DNA from: Acidobacteriota bacterium
Lineage (GTDB): Bacteria > Acidobacteriota > Blastocatellia > Chloracidobacteriales > JADJPF01
Direction of reading: 5' to 3'
DNA: 64,000 bases
Assembly: GCA_016213785.1 (NCBI GenBank)
Contig: JACQZQ010000113.1
Coordinates: 62,001 to 126,000, forward strand
The translations under genes and the position numbers were made by a program. This document shows positions 17,001 to 25,600 of the stretch, piece after piece. The notes beneath the pieces were generated by a model. That model saw nothing but the letters and a program-made list of their open reading frames with translations, made no database searches and was not told the origin of the DNA. Position 1 is the first letter of the stretch, and each line of letters opens with the position of its first letter.

Positions 17001-19894
17001 GTGTATTAGAAAAGCTAATTGCTGCTAGGCTCTTAGTCGTCTCAGAAGGTGAACTTGGGCAAGAACGTATAGAAATTGTCCATGAAGCTTTATTAATTGC
17101 TTGGCCTAGGCTAGTTCAATGGCAACAAGAAGAAAAAGAAAATATTAGACTTCGCGATCAATTACGTATAGCTTCTAAACAATGGCAAGATAGAGGCAAA
17201 GTAAAAGGTTTACTTTGGCGTGATGAGGCTTTAACAGAATATCGACTCTGGCAATCACGTTATAGCGGTAAATTAACAGAAAGTGAAGAAGCTTTTGTGC
17301 TTTCTAGCTTATCTGAAGCTAAACGAGGTCAACGTAGAACAAGGTTAATCGTATCAGGGATTTTATTAGGTCTAATAGTTGGATTTATTAGCGTTTTTTA
17401 TCAACAACAATTAGCAGAAGAAAGCGCAAAACGAGCCGAAGCTTATGCAAAAAAACTTGAAGTAATCAATAAAGAAGTTGAAGAAAAGGCACAACAAATC
17501 TTAGCCCAAAAACAAATAGCTGAAGATAGTACTGAAAAAGCTAATTTTGAAAAACACCGTGCAGATGAACAACGCCAATTAGCAGAAAGAAATGAAATCC
17601 AAGCTAAAGAACAAACTAAATTAGCAACAGATAGCACTCAAAGGGCTAAACGCCAATTATTAGAACTCTATGAAGAACGTGGTAGAAAAGAAATTCTAGT
17701 AGGTAATCCTATGATTGCAGCACTCTACTTAAGCGAAGCTTATCGCTTGGGTAAAACTAATCCATCATTAAAATATTTACTAGCTGATGCAATGCGTGCT
17801 CTAGACGCTCAAATAATTTCTTTAGAACATGGTAAAGAAAGAGTTTCTTTAGCTGAGTTTAGCCCTGATAGTAGTAGAATCTTAACAATAGGCAATGACG
17901 AAACAATAGCTAGTGAAACTTCTTCTGGTAATGAATCTACAGCTATACTTTGGCAAGCAAGTAATGGAAAACCTATTAAAACTCTCTCAGTATATAGTGG
18001 TAGCGAAGCCTTTGCTCGCTTTAGCCCAAATAACAAGTTAATAGCTATGGCAGGAGGTAATAATTGTAATTGTGTACAAGTTTTTAATTCTCTAGATGGC
18101 AGCCTATTACACACCTTACAAAAACACCCATCAAAAGTTGTCTCAACAAGTTTTAACCCAAAACAAAATCAAATACTTAGCGCTAGTCAAGATGGTACTA
18201 TAAATATTTGGAATTCTAATGGAAAATATTTATTCTCCTTAAAAAAACAGACAGAAGAGAAACGAACTAGCTTTTTATACTTGGCTGAATTTGACCCTCA
18301 AGGTACAAAAGTAGTAAGTATAGATGGTGAGGGTGTAAAAATCTGGAGCTTAAAAGATAAAACTCTATTAGGTAAAATCGATTATGAGAAAAGAATAAAC
18401 TCGGTTACTTTTAGCCCTGATGGAACAAGAATTTTAACTGCTAGTGAAGATAATACTGCAAAAATTTGGGATAGCGAAACAGGTAAATTAATTATTAGTC
18501 TAGAAGCTCATAAGGGTAATGTTTATTGGGCTGAATTTAATTCTTTAGGTACAAAGGTTGTTACTGCAAGCGCTGATAGCAGCGCAAAGATTTGGGATGT
18601 AAGTAACGGAAAAAATGTAAGCTCAGTAATTTCTTTAGAAGGACATCTAGAAATTGTTAACACTGCTCATTTTACGCCTGATAATACAAGAATTGTAACT
18701 ACTAGTAGTGATTTTACTGCAAAGATTTGGGATAGTGCTAGCGGGCTACCTTTAGCAACTTTTCAAGGGCATAGAGGAAATGTTTATAGTGCTGCTATTA
18801 GCCATAATGGTAAAAGGGTCATTACTGCTAGTAGCGATGGAAGTGCTAAGATTTGGGATACTTCTTACGATAAACTAAAACTAACTTATGAGGCTAATCA
18901 AGTTCGGGATTTATACGGGCTTTTTGCTGGTAAGGAACCTTGGGTTATTACTACTGATAGCAGTGATAGAGTAAAAATTTGGGATATTTTAAGTAGTAAT
19001 CTTTTAGTAGAGCTTAATAGCCCTATTATAGGTATTACTCTAGTCGAAATTAATCCTAATGCTACCGCTTTACTTACAGTTGATTATAGAAATTCTATCA
19101 AAATATGGGATCTAAAGTCAGGAAATGTTTTACTTAACCTAGAAGGCAATACTGCATCCTTTAGCTTTGATAACAAGCATATTGCTACTTTTACTAAAGA
19201 CAAAAATATTAAAATTTGGAATAGTGAGACAGCAAAATTAGAAAAAACTTTTCCTAGTAACTTAAATACAGTTAATTTTATTAGATTTAGCCCTAATGGT
19301 AACTATTTAATTACTGCTGGCACTATAGGTAAGGAAAGAAATATCCAACCAGTTGCACAAATTTTAGAAATTGCTACAGGAAAAATTCTAACTTCTTTTA
19401 CTAACCATCAAAGAAAAATTACTTCTGTGGAATTTAGCCCTGATGGAACTAGAGTTGTTACAGTAAGCGAAGATACAGTAAAAATATGGGATGCTAAAAA
19501 CGGTAAAGCCTTACCCTCTTTAGAAGACGATAAAGGAATAGTTTATTTGGTACATTTTAGCCCTGATAACACAAAACTACTTACAGTTAATAATGATAAG
19601 ACAGTAAAACTCTGGGATAGTGCTACAGGTCGTATGCTTGCCTCACTTGAAGGGCATAGAGGTAGTATTGATAATGCTTATTTTAGTAATGATAGTAAAC
19701 AGGTTATTACTACAAGTCGAGATAAAACAGTAAAAGTTTGGGATGTAAGCTTAGAGACTCGCTCAGCAGAAGAAATTTCAAAATTAGTTAGCCGTTTAGT
19801 TCCTTTTAGATTAAATGAAAGTCTTTTAATTTCTACTAAACCTAATGATAGCCATATAAATCTAGCAATCCCTTCTGTTAGAAAAAGAAAGTAG
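14069..19894 (+). CDS. Giant Ser/Thr kinase - nSTAND NTPase - WD40 protein
   Basis: 1941 aa. Residues 1-55 (LFLYVLDMLPEQREVFL) match the N-terminal segment of ECF-associated kinases. The kinase domain spans about 75-350: GEGAFGAVYKAE, VIKVL (K107), HRDLKPANVM (D202), DFGIAK. After a helical linker, an nSTAND1-type NTPase begins near 670 (YLGLMAFTSADADLFFGRE), with Walker A GTSGAGKSS near 697 and Walker B ILIFVDQFEELF near 777. One TM lies at about 1093-1112, then a coiled coil (EEKAQQILAQKQIAED). About 15 WD40 units follow (for example TASEDNTAKIWD), enough for two seven-bladed propellers. The propellers probably sense a ligand and the NTPase may act as a switch coupled to the kinase. It pairs with the sigma factor at 13405. 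Confidence 0.92.
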   Translation: MTTLHKQIDELFLYVLDMLPEQREVFLASQDASIRKEIESLLLAYNQSNNFLDSPLIVPQLPLEPVIDKLIGRTLGDFIIREKIGEGAFGAVYKAEQITLMREVVIKVLHQKHLDNQEIIERFLREARLASRLEHPFTAHIYAFGAESDGLLWTAMEIVHGTPLDKLLKTQGTIELERFVPLLDKICEVVQTAHDCGIIHRDLKPANVMVISRAGRLLPKLLDFGIAKTLDSNTSYINKLQIEKADELLTEDDTSKTTGLLGSTPYMPAEQWENASQVDARADIYALGVFAYEMLVGKRPFSGGSPASFYNLYKEHKEAPVPSLGKGFPTALDAVIAKAMAKKPEERYKSAFELATDFRLAAGISTYEGVLPQLETQLYEKLLAAAPQPLAESVARFASARSLHQSRERMISILRVVIRYLALLALASRAQIGSGNKKDSEKVQKFIQKIRKQELSDKEWLELTQELCKPFALKRDAYPIPELISLFFQPSSTSQTEQCRVFESLLEFERANLLGATEEEVQRNISSYLPELTKILHSISFLLDYPLVVKRLNHIEKRMGRELSSIQIKLNKLSETQVALLDSSLRMVLSLWPLLQVAEPLPGAREEIFFLAGKGRHGVKLITMPTGFERQEERVWEWFQANFFDSKEESFFNNQQERTPYLGLMAFTSADADLFFGRERDTEAFLNRLKIQSLLAIVGTSGAGKSSFLQAGVFAELANNWRTFTLRPGATPVATLIARLNKEFGPIDQELKEQLALDSKVLGKYLKLVAEKHNITILIFVDQFEELFTLCPELEERQFYAAMLAQAAQSAEEPIRLVLALRDDFLVRAKQLTALKDRLTQGLELLTTPAPEDLLRILITPAERLGYQFEDENLAKEIVAEVVDQVGALPLLAFTAAKLWELRDRHFKQLLRKTYLGMGGVGGALAQHAELMLGTMNNSQQRLVKETFRQLVTGEGTRAVLTKNELMHLLGNSQEAESVLEKLIAARLLVVSEGELGQERIEIVHEALLIAWPRLVQWQQEEKENIRLRDQLRIASKQWQDRGKVKGLLWRDEALTEYRLWQSRYSGKLTESEEAFVLSSLSEAKRGQRRTRLIVSGILLGLIVGFISVFYQQQLAEESAKRAEAYAKKLEVINKEVEEKAQQILAQKQIAEDSTEKANFEKHRADEQRQLAERNEIQAKEQTKLATDSTQRAKRQLLELYEERGRKEILVGNPMIAALYLSEAYRLGKTNPSLKYLLADAMRALDAQIISLEHGKERVSLAEFSPDSSRILTIGNDETIASETSSGNESTAILWQASNGKPIKTLSVYSGSEAFARFSPNNKLIAMAGGNNCNCVQVFNSLDGSLLHTLQKHPSKVVSTSFNPKQNQILSASQDGTINIWNSNGKYLFSLKKQTEEKRTSFLYLAEFDPQGTKVVSIDGEGVKIWSLKDKTLLGKIDYEKRINSVTFSPDGTRILTASEDNTAKIWDSETGKLIISLEAHKGNVYWAEFNSLGTKVVTASADSSAKIWDVSNGKNVSSVISLEGHLEIVNTAHFTPDNTRIVTTSSDFTAKIWDSASGLPLATFQGHRGNVYSAAISHNGKRVITASSDGSAKIWDTSYDKLKLTYEANQVRDLYGLFAGKEPWVITTDSSDRVKIWDILSSNLLVELNSPIIGITLVEINPNATALLTVDYRNSIKIWDLKSGNVLLNLEGNTASFSFDNKHIATFTKDKNIKIWNSETAKLEKTFPSNLNTVNFIRFSPNGNYLITAGTIGKERNIQPVAQILEIATGKILTSFTNHQRKITSVEFSPDGTRVVTVSEDTVKIWDAKNGKALPSLEDDKGIVYLVHFSPDNTKLLTVNNDKTVKLWDSATGRMLASLEGHRGSIDNAYFSNDSKQVITTSRDKTVKVWDVSLETRSAEEISKLVSRLVPFRLNESLLISTKPNDSHINLAIPSVRKRK

Positions 19895-19923
19895 AGACTT
19901 AAGAACAGCTAGTTAAACTTTTT

Positions 19924-19990
19924 GCCAATCTGGCGCGAGAAAGCCCACTTCAATTTTGCGCTAGCAAAATAAGTGGAGGGATGAATTGCG
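19924..19990 (+). ncRNA. IS200/IS605-type right-end / omega-RNA-like hairpin (solo)
   Basis: GCCA-atc-TGGC (19924-19934) is followed by GCGAGAAAGCCC. A hairpin then runs 19945-19976: CCACTT-ca-ATTTTGC, loop GCTA, GCAAAAT-AAGTGG. It is followed by AGGGATGA. The order GGCGCGAGAA-GCCC...stem...GGAGG(G)AT(G) is what I recall from the 3' ends of IS1341/IS605 tnpB genes, where the omega-RNA scaffold lies. It is 30 bp past the kinase stop and about 120 bp before the tnpB remnant. It is therefore not in the usual place, downstream of tnpB. No database check was possible. Confidence 0.45.
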
Positions 19991-20095
19991 TCTTAAGTTC
20001 TTAAATCATAAAATGAAAAAATGAATTAATATTAATAAGATAAGTTAAAAAAAAGATATTGTAAAAAAAAAAGTAATTATATAATAAAAAATTAA

Positions 20096-20777
20096 ATAAG
20101 AATTAAACACAAAACTATAGGAACAGTTAAAGTAAATGACTCTATTTTCCTCTATAAAATAGAATTAGAGAGTCTTTATCACATTAATGCATTAATGCAT
20201 AAGGTTAAATTTTCTAGGATAATAAAGAGAGTAATAAAAGCAAGGTTCTATGTTCAAATGGTACTAGAAGGCTTGCCTTATAAAAGCCTAAAAACCTTAA
20301 ACATACTATATACTACTGAAGATAAGGAAATAGTAGGGTTAGATTTGGGGTTTCGCACAATAGCAATCTCTACAGAAAGTTTTTAGCAAGAATTCTGTCC
20401 AGAGTTAAAGAAAAGGCAAAAAGAAATAAGGCTATTGCAAAGAAAGTTAGAGCATAGTTGTAGAAAAAATAATCTACAAAATTATAATGAAAAAGGAAGG
20501 ATAAAAATATGGGAAAAAAGTATGGAAAACAACAAAAAGTTACAACAAGCTAAAATTAGAACTAAAAGACTTAAATCGTAAACAAGCTTATTACCAAAAA
20601 AGTTTGCAAGGAAATTAGGCAAATAAAATAATAAGATTAGGAAATATAATAAATACAGAAAAAGTAAGTTATAAACCTTGGCAAAAACTCTATGGTAAGA
20701 GCATGCTTAATCAAGCATCATCAACCTTTGAAAGCATCCTTACCCAAAAAGCAGAGTCGCTAATGTGGTTCAATTAG
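20096..20777 (+). pseudogene. tnpB: Degenerate tnpB (IS200/IS605 OrfB) transposase-associated gene
   Basis: Pieces of a TnpB reading frame are spread over this stretch. The RuvC-I motif IVGLDLGFRTIAIS ends at an in-frame TAG (20384-20386). The same frame continues with CPELKKRQKEIRLLQRKLEH, typical of TnpB. After further stops and a frame change, INTEKVSYKPWQKLYGKS appears, matching the conserved SYKAWQKLFGKS region before RuvC-II. The frame then ends at TAG 20775-20777 without the zinc ribbon or RuvC-III. The N-terminal third is also missing. It is clearly non-functional as protein. No tnpA was seen. Confidence 0.8.
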
Positions 20778-20866
20778 ATTTCATTAGATATTAATAGTTA
20801 AAACTTTTGCTTCTAATGAGGTAATAGTGTAAATTCTTAAAAATAAATTTGCAGAGGTGTACAAAC

Positions 20867-23800
20867 ATGACGAGAAAATATGTGTTGGCTCTAACACTAG
20901 TGGTAATAATACTAGGGCTGGTTACTTTAGAATGGAAGGCTCAAGCTCAATCACAAGAAGGTAAAAGCCTTCAACAACGTGCTAAGGAAGCAGCTAAATC
21001 TAGAGAAGATAATCCAGAAAAATTTACAGAAGAAGAACTAGAAAAACTGGATTTAGCTAAAAAGCGTGGAAAATTTCTTTTTCAACAAAGAATTTTTCCT
21101 TTTGACACTTACCCAACAACAAAGCATCTAGAAGGTTTTAGACATGTACAAGCTAATAATATTAAACCTTTAGTAGAGACAAATGTAGTAGAACCGCTAA
21201 GAGCAATTGGCCCTGCTCCTATTACTAATGGTCAAACTACTGGTTTTAGCGTAAGAACAAATGTTACAGGGAGAGTCACAGGTTTGGCCTTTGATCCTCG
21301 TAATGCTAACACTATCTATTTAACAGGTGCTCAAGGTGGAATTTGGCGCTCTACAGATGCAGGGCAAAGCTGGCGCTCACTTGGTGATGATGTTCCTACA
21401 CAAGCTGCTGGGGCTGTAGCCGTTGATCCTACTAATTCAAATATTATTTATGTTGGTACAGGAGAAGGTAATTTATCAGGTGATACATTTTTTGGTATGG
21501 GAATACTAAAATCCACTGATGGAGGAAATACCTGGAGACAATTTGCCGCAGATACTTTTGTTGGTTCTGGAATAAATAAAATTGTTGTAGATCCTCGTAA
21601 CCCTAATAACGTATATGCGTCTGCGACTTTAGGTTTTGCAGGGGTTTCTGGTAGTTTAGGGGCACGAACTGACTCTAATGGAATTTATAAGTCCACGGAT
21701 GGTGGACAAACTTTTAGAATTTCTCTAAAAGTTACAACCCAAATTAGTGTGGGTGCTTTTGGATACGATATAGAAATGGATCCAAATAACCCTAACACTC
21801 TTTATGCAACATTAGAAGCTGAGGGTGTTTATAAAACTTCAAATGGAGGACAAAGTTGGACTAAACTAGGTGGTGGGCTTCCAACAAGAGATTTTGGCCG
21901 TTCAGATATAGCCTTACATCGTGCAAACCCAAATATTATTTATGCCTCTTTTGAAAGCTTACGCACAGGCGATATCTTAGATTTCTATAAATCAACAAAT
22001 GGTGGCGATAGCTGGACATTAATAGGAAAGCCTCGTGGTGATTTTACTTGCCAATGTGCCTATGACCAAATTATTGAAGTTGATCCAACAAATCCAGACT
22101 TAGTTTATTTTGGTGGTGTAAGTCTTTATCGTAGCACTGATGGTGGACAGAACTGGCCTGATATTGGTTCAAGCCTTCATGCTGATTTTCATGCAATGGC
22201 TTTTACCCCAGGTAATCCTAGACGCATAATTGTTGGAAATGATGGAGGTGTTTGGCTAAGCCCAGATGCTGGAAATACTTTTAACAACATTAATGGAAAT
22301 TTAAGTTTAACTCAGTTCCAAAGCGTTGCTATTCACCCAACTAACCCAAATATCACAATTGGGGGTACTCAAGATAATGGTACTAATATGTATACTGGTA
22401 ATTTAGTTTGGCAACACGCTGATGATGGTGATGGTGGTTTTGCACGTATTGATCAGCTAAATCCAGGTACTATGTATAGCACTAGATTTAATATTCCAGG
22501 GGTACTTGTTGGGCCTTTCCGTTCTGATTCTGCTGGTGCTTTAGGTTCTTGGCGCTTAATTCGTACTGGTATTAACCAAAGTGATGATGTGCTTTTTTAT
22601 GCTCCAATGGAATTAGACAATATTAAGCCTAATACTCTTTATTTTGGCACTTTCCGGCTTTATCGCAGCACTGACAAAGGAGATTCTTGGTCTGCTATAA
22701 GTGATCGTTTGACTAAACAAACTCGCCGAGCTATTTCTGCTATTGGTGTTGTAAGTGGAGGCTCAACCGTTTATACAGGTTCTTCTGATGGTGCAGTGTT
22801 TGTAACTAAAGATAATGGAGTATCTTTCCAAGATGTCACAGATAATTTACCTCCAAGGTATATTTCTGACGTTGTTCCAGATCCAAAAGATCCAAATACT
22901 GTTTATGTTTCCTTATCAGGTTTTAATACTGGTCACGTTTTTAAGAGCACAACTGGCGGTGGAAGTTGGCAAAATATTAATGGTAACTTGCCAGATGTCC
23001 CAGCTAATGCTTTAGCCATAAATCCTGCTGATCCTAAAAATATTTTTGTTGGTACAGATTTAGGTTTGTTTGAAACAATGGATGGTGGCGCTAATTGGAA
23101 TCGTGTTCCTGGTATGCCTATGGTTGCAGTATTTGATATTGCTATAAATGCAAATATGGGAATACTTCGCCTAGCTACTCATGGTCGTGGTATGTATGAA
23201 ACTAAGGTTAATACTACTCCTGCTGGAGTTCCTGATTTTACCTTAGCTGTTAGTCCAGCAACGCAAAATGTAATGGCAGGTGCTAGCACCACATTTACTG
23301 TTAGTAACCAAGCTACTAATGGGTTTAATGGAACAGTTTCTCTTTCTGCAACTACTGGTCAATCTAGTCTACAAACAACTTTTGCTTCAACAAATATTGC
23401 TGCTGGAGCAAGTACTACATTAACAGTTAGTACTACAGCTAGCACACCTAGTGGAGTAATTAATATTACTGTTACTGGTACATCAGGACAACTTGTTAGA
23501 ACTCAAATGGTTAGCATTAATGTAATGGCTAATGCTGCTAATGCTGCTCCAACAATAACCCCAATTCCTAGTCAAACTGTAATGGCTGGTAAGAGCTTAA
23601 CCGTTAAAGTTTCTGCTAATGACCCAGATGGTAATCAAGGATTAAGATTTTCTGTTAATAGTTCACAGTCTTTTATTAACTTAGTAGATGATGGTGATAA
23701 CAACGCTGGAACCATTAATTTAGTTATTGCAGTACCAGCAACTACTCCAGCAGGTAATTTTAATGTGTCTATTACAGTTACTGATCCAGGTGGTTTAAGC

Positions 23801-24076
23801 GCTTCAACTAGCTTTACTGTAAATGTCTTACCCGCGGTAACTATAAGTAATGTTACTTTTACTAAACCAACCCTTTCTATAACAGGGTCAGGTTTTGGTA
23901 CTAGTGGGGCTAAAGTCTCTGTTAATGGTCAAGATGTTAGCTCACTTATTAGCGGCCAAACTGATACAGCTATTGCCCTTAAAGGTAATAAAAAGAAGCT
24001 TAAATTAGTTAAAGGCAATAACTCCGTTACAGTTACAGTAAATGGAGTTACAGTAAGCGCTATGTTTACCTTTTAG
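20867..24076 (+). CDS. Secreted BNR/sortilin-like beta-propeller protein with Ig-like tail
   Basis: 1069 aa. A signal peptide ends near ...WKAQAQS (about residue 28). The body has many BNR/Asp-box-like units (STDAGQSW, STDGGNTW, SNGGQSW, STDKGDSW) separated by DPTNPNxIY phrases, as in VPS10/sortilin-type ten-bladed propellers and WD40/YVTN/BNR-like exoproteins (about 115-780). After residue ~790 come a threonine-rich Ig-like domain, a cadherin-like PxITxIPxQTV domain and an IPT-like end (GFGTSGAKVSVNGQ). The start is ATG 20867 with AGAGG 8 nt before it; an upstream TTG at 20849 is unlikely. It probably binds or processes polymers outside the cell. No catalytic motif was identified. Confidence 0.85.
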   Translation: MTRKYVLALTLVVIILGLVTLEWKAQAQSQEGKSLQQRAKEAAKSREDNPEKFTEEELEKLDLAKKRGKFLFQQRIFPFDTYPTTKHLEGFRHVQANNIKPLVETNVVEPLRAIGPAPITNGQTTGFSVRTNVTGRVTGLAFDPRNANTIYLTGAQGGIWRSTDAGQSWRSLGDDVPTQAAGAVAVDPTNSNIIYVGTGEGNLSGDTFFGMGILKSTDGGNTWRQFAADTFVGSGINKIVVDPRNPNNVYASATLGFAGVSGSLGARTDSNGIYKSTDGGQTFRISLKVTTQISVGAFGYDIEMDPNNPNTLYATLEAEGVYKTSNGGQSWTKLGGGLPTRDFGRSDIALHRANPNIIYASFESLRTGDILDFYKSTNGGDSWTLIGKPRGDFTCQCAYDQIIEVDPTNPDLVYFGGVSLYRSTDGGQNWPDIGSSLHADFHAMAFTPGNPRRIIVGNDGGVWLSPDAGNTFNNINGNLSLTQFQSVAIHPTNPNITIGGTQDNGTNMYTGNLVWQHADDGDGGFARIDQLNPGTMYSTRFNIPGVLVGPFRSDSAGALGSWRLIRTGINQSDDVLFYAPMELDNIKPNTLYFGTFRLYRSTDKGDSWSAISDRLTKQTRRAISAIGVVSGGSTVYTGSSDGAVFVTKDNGVSFQDVTDNLPPRYISDVVPDPKDPNTVYVSLSGFNTGHVFKSTTGGGSWQNINGNLPDVPANALAINPADPKNIFVGTDLGLFETMDGGANWNRVPGMPMVAVFDIAINANMGILRLATHGRGMYETKVNTTPAGVPDFTLAVSPATQNVMAGASTTFTVSNQATNGFNGTVSLSATTGQSSLQTTFASTNIAAGASTTLTVSTTASTPSGVINITVTGTSGQLVRTQMVSINVMANAANAAPTITPIPSQTVMAGKSLTVKVSANDPDGNQGLRFSVNSSQSFINLVDDGDNNAGTINLVIAVPATTPAGNFNVSITVTDPGGLSASTSFTVNVLPAVTISNVTFTKPTLSITGSGFGTSGAKVSVNGQDVSSLISGQTDTAIALKGNKKKLKLVKGNNSVTVTVNGVTVSAMFTF

Positions 24077-24115
24077 TTAACTTCTTTAGGACTATAAGTT
24101 TTTAAGTTTTAAGTG

Positions 24116-24150
24116 AAATAGGCTAGCAATCACCTAGCCTATTTTTATTT
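24116..24150. terminator. Bidirectional terminator containing the SpoU stop codon
   Basis: An 11-bp stem (AAATAGGCTAG at 24116-24126, complement at 24134-24144) with loop CAATCAC is followed by TTTATTT on the plus strand. The minus-strand gene's TAG stop (24123-24125) lies inside the left arm, so the hairpin serves the plus-strand BNR gene and overlaps the end of the methyltransferase gene. Confidence 0.8.
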
Positions 24151-24971
24151 AGCGAAGATTTAAACACTTCATAAAGAATTAGACTTCCAGCTATAGCAAC
24201 ATTTAGTGAGTCTGTGCCTTCTGCCATTGGAATACGTACAATTTGTTGACACATTGATTCTTGCTCTTGGCTTAAACCAGCACGTTCATTGCCAAGCATC
24301 AATATTGTAGGCTGTTGATAAGACACTTGGTTATAATCCATAGAACCTTTTGGAGAAGCCCCAACTACAGCTAGTTTGTGTTTTTTTATCCAGTGACGTA
24401 ATTCTTCAGCAGTCGTTTTTACAATAGTTTGCTTAAAGATAGCTCCCATTGTTGCTCTTACAACCTTTGGATCAAACGGATCTATACTATCTCCAATAAG
24501 AATAAAACCAGAAGACCCTGTAGCTGCTGATGTCCTAAGTAGTGTGCCTAGGTTTCCAAGTGAACAAATCTGATTAAGTACTGTCCAACATATATGATCG
24601 CTAGGGTTTATTTGATTAAGTCTTTGAACTTGCTGGTGAAAAATAGCTGCTATGCCCGATGCTCGTTCAGTTAAAGATACAATTCTAAATTGCTCTGGAG
24701 AAACTCGCGCAAACGCAACACCTTCGCGTTTTAACCTACGCACAAGTTTTCTAGCAATTGGGCAAATAAGAAGTTTTTCGCTATAAAATAAAGCATCTAT
24801 TGAGAAATTATGATCAACTGCTTCTACAAAATTACGTATCCCTTCAGCAAAAAATAGTCTTTTCTTATCACGATAGCCTCGATCAGACTGTAGCTTTTTA
24901 ATTTTTGTTAGTATTGGGTTTATTTCAAGTTGATGGAAATTCGTTAAAGTCTCATTATTTATGTTTATCAT
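24123..24971 (-). CDS. SpoU/TrmH family RNA 2'-O-ribose methyltransferase
   Basis: 282 aa. An N-terminal substrate-binding domain (about 10-100; FFAEGIRNFVEAV is a typical motif) precedes the SPOUT domain. The knotted SAM-site motifs are visible: NLGTLLRTSAATG (motif 1), MLGNERAGLS (motif 2) and IPMAEGTDSLNVAIAGSLILYE (motif 3, given over 20 sites in part). It methylates rRNA or tRNA ribose 2'-OH; the target (RlmB-, TrmH- or Tsr-like) cannot be decided. ATG start without a strong SD. Convergent with the BNR gene. Confidence 0.88.
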   Translation of the reverse strand: MININNETLTNFHQLEINPILTKIKKLQSDRGYRDKKRLFFAEGIRNFVEAVDHNFSIDALFYSEKLLICPIARKLVRRLKREGVAFARVSPEQFRIVSLTERASGIAAIFHQQVQRLNQINPSDHICWTVLNQICSLGNLGTLLRTSAATGSSGFILIGDSIDPFDPKVVRATMGAIFKQTIVKTTAEELRHWIKKHKLAVVGASPKGSMDYNQVSYQQPTILMLGNERAGLSQEQESMCQQIVRIPMAEGTDSLNVAIAGSLILYEVFKSSLNKNRLGDC

Positions 24972-25534
24972 ACTAGTCTATACACCTAAGAAAAATAAAA
25001 GGGAATTACCATTAACGATAAACTCAATAAATAAAGTGTTTTAGGAAAATACTACTTATTGAGAATAGCGCCAAAATAAATATAGAAGAGAGCTTTTTGC
25101 TAGAAATTTAACAAGAATTAGGCAGCTTTTTTTTGAAAAGTGAGTGGTAGAAATAAAGTTTTTCTTTAGTGTAGAATTGAGTAAGGAAAGGTTTGATTAA
25201 AAAATTATTTGAAGAAAGTAGAGAAATTTTACATAAAGTCATGCCAGTCAGCTATATATAGCGCAAAATTTTTGGGTTGCTGATTTCCAAAAGCACTAAA
25301 TTATTGAGTAAAAACTCTGGGCTAGACTCTAAGCTTTTAATTAAAGGCTGTCAAGGGAAAATTTAATAAATTAAAAACTTTAAAACGGCTCAGACCGTGT
25401 TATTTGTGGAGATAATTGGAGAGATAACATAAATTATCGCAGTTTATTGCCAACTAGCTGTAGTGTTGCAAAACCTAGCGCTGGCAGCAAGAATGTGGGG
25501 GGTTGTGTGGTTATGGAGATACCATCAAAATAAG
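24972..25534. other. Gene-free gap with short palindromes
   Basis: Divergent gap between the SpoU gene (minus) and the ABM gene (plus). A 12-bp palindrome GCTATATATAGC lies at 25251-25262. A half-site TTAACGATA at 25012-25020 matches half of the operator-like palindrome at 25560-25573. An open frame from GTG 25463 merges into the ABM gene but crosses its promoter and is not taken as coding. No RNA gene was recognised. Confidence 0.45.
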
Positions 25535-25573
25535 TTGACATCTTTTTGTTTATTAGTATTATCGTTAACGATA
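25535..25573 (+). promoter_or_regulatory. Sigma-70 promoter with overlapping operator-like palindrome
   Basis: TTGACA (25535-25540), 16-bp spacer, TATTAT (25557-25562). A perfect 14-bp palindrome TATCGTTAACGATA (25560-25573) overlaps the -10 box and the expected start of transcription, the usual site for a dimeric repressor. It leaves about 30 nt of leader before the ATG at 25601. The repressor is unknown. Confidence 0.6.
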
Positions 25574-25600
25574 GTTACTAGTATATTTGGGAAAGGTATT

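Noticed and set aside
17809-18114. Long antisense frame inside the WD40 gene
   Set aside because: It lies opposite a protein with clear domain homology, lacks an SD and shows no recognisable motif. Other frames opposite or shifted from strong genes were dropped for the same reason.
20195-20386. Independent 63-aa gene
   Set aside because: It is the middle of a degraded tnpB, with further homology beyond its stop codon.
25463-25600. N-terminal extension of the ABM protein
   Set aside because: No SD at its GTG or ATG, the protein family starts at 25601, and a good promoter lies within the extension.
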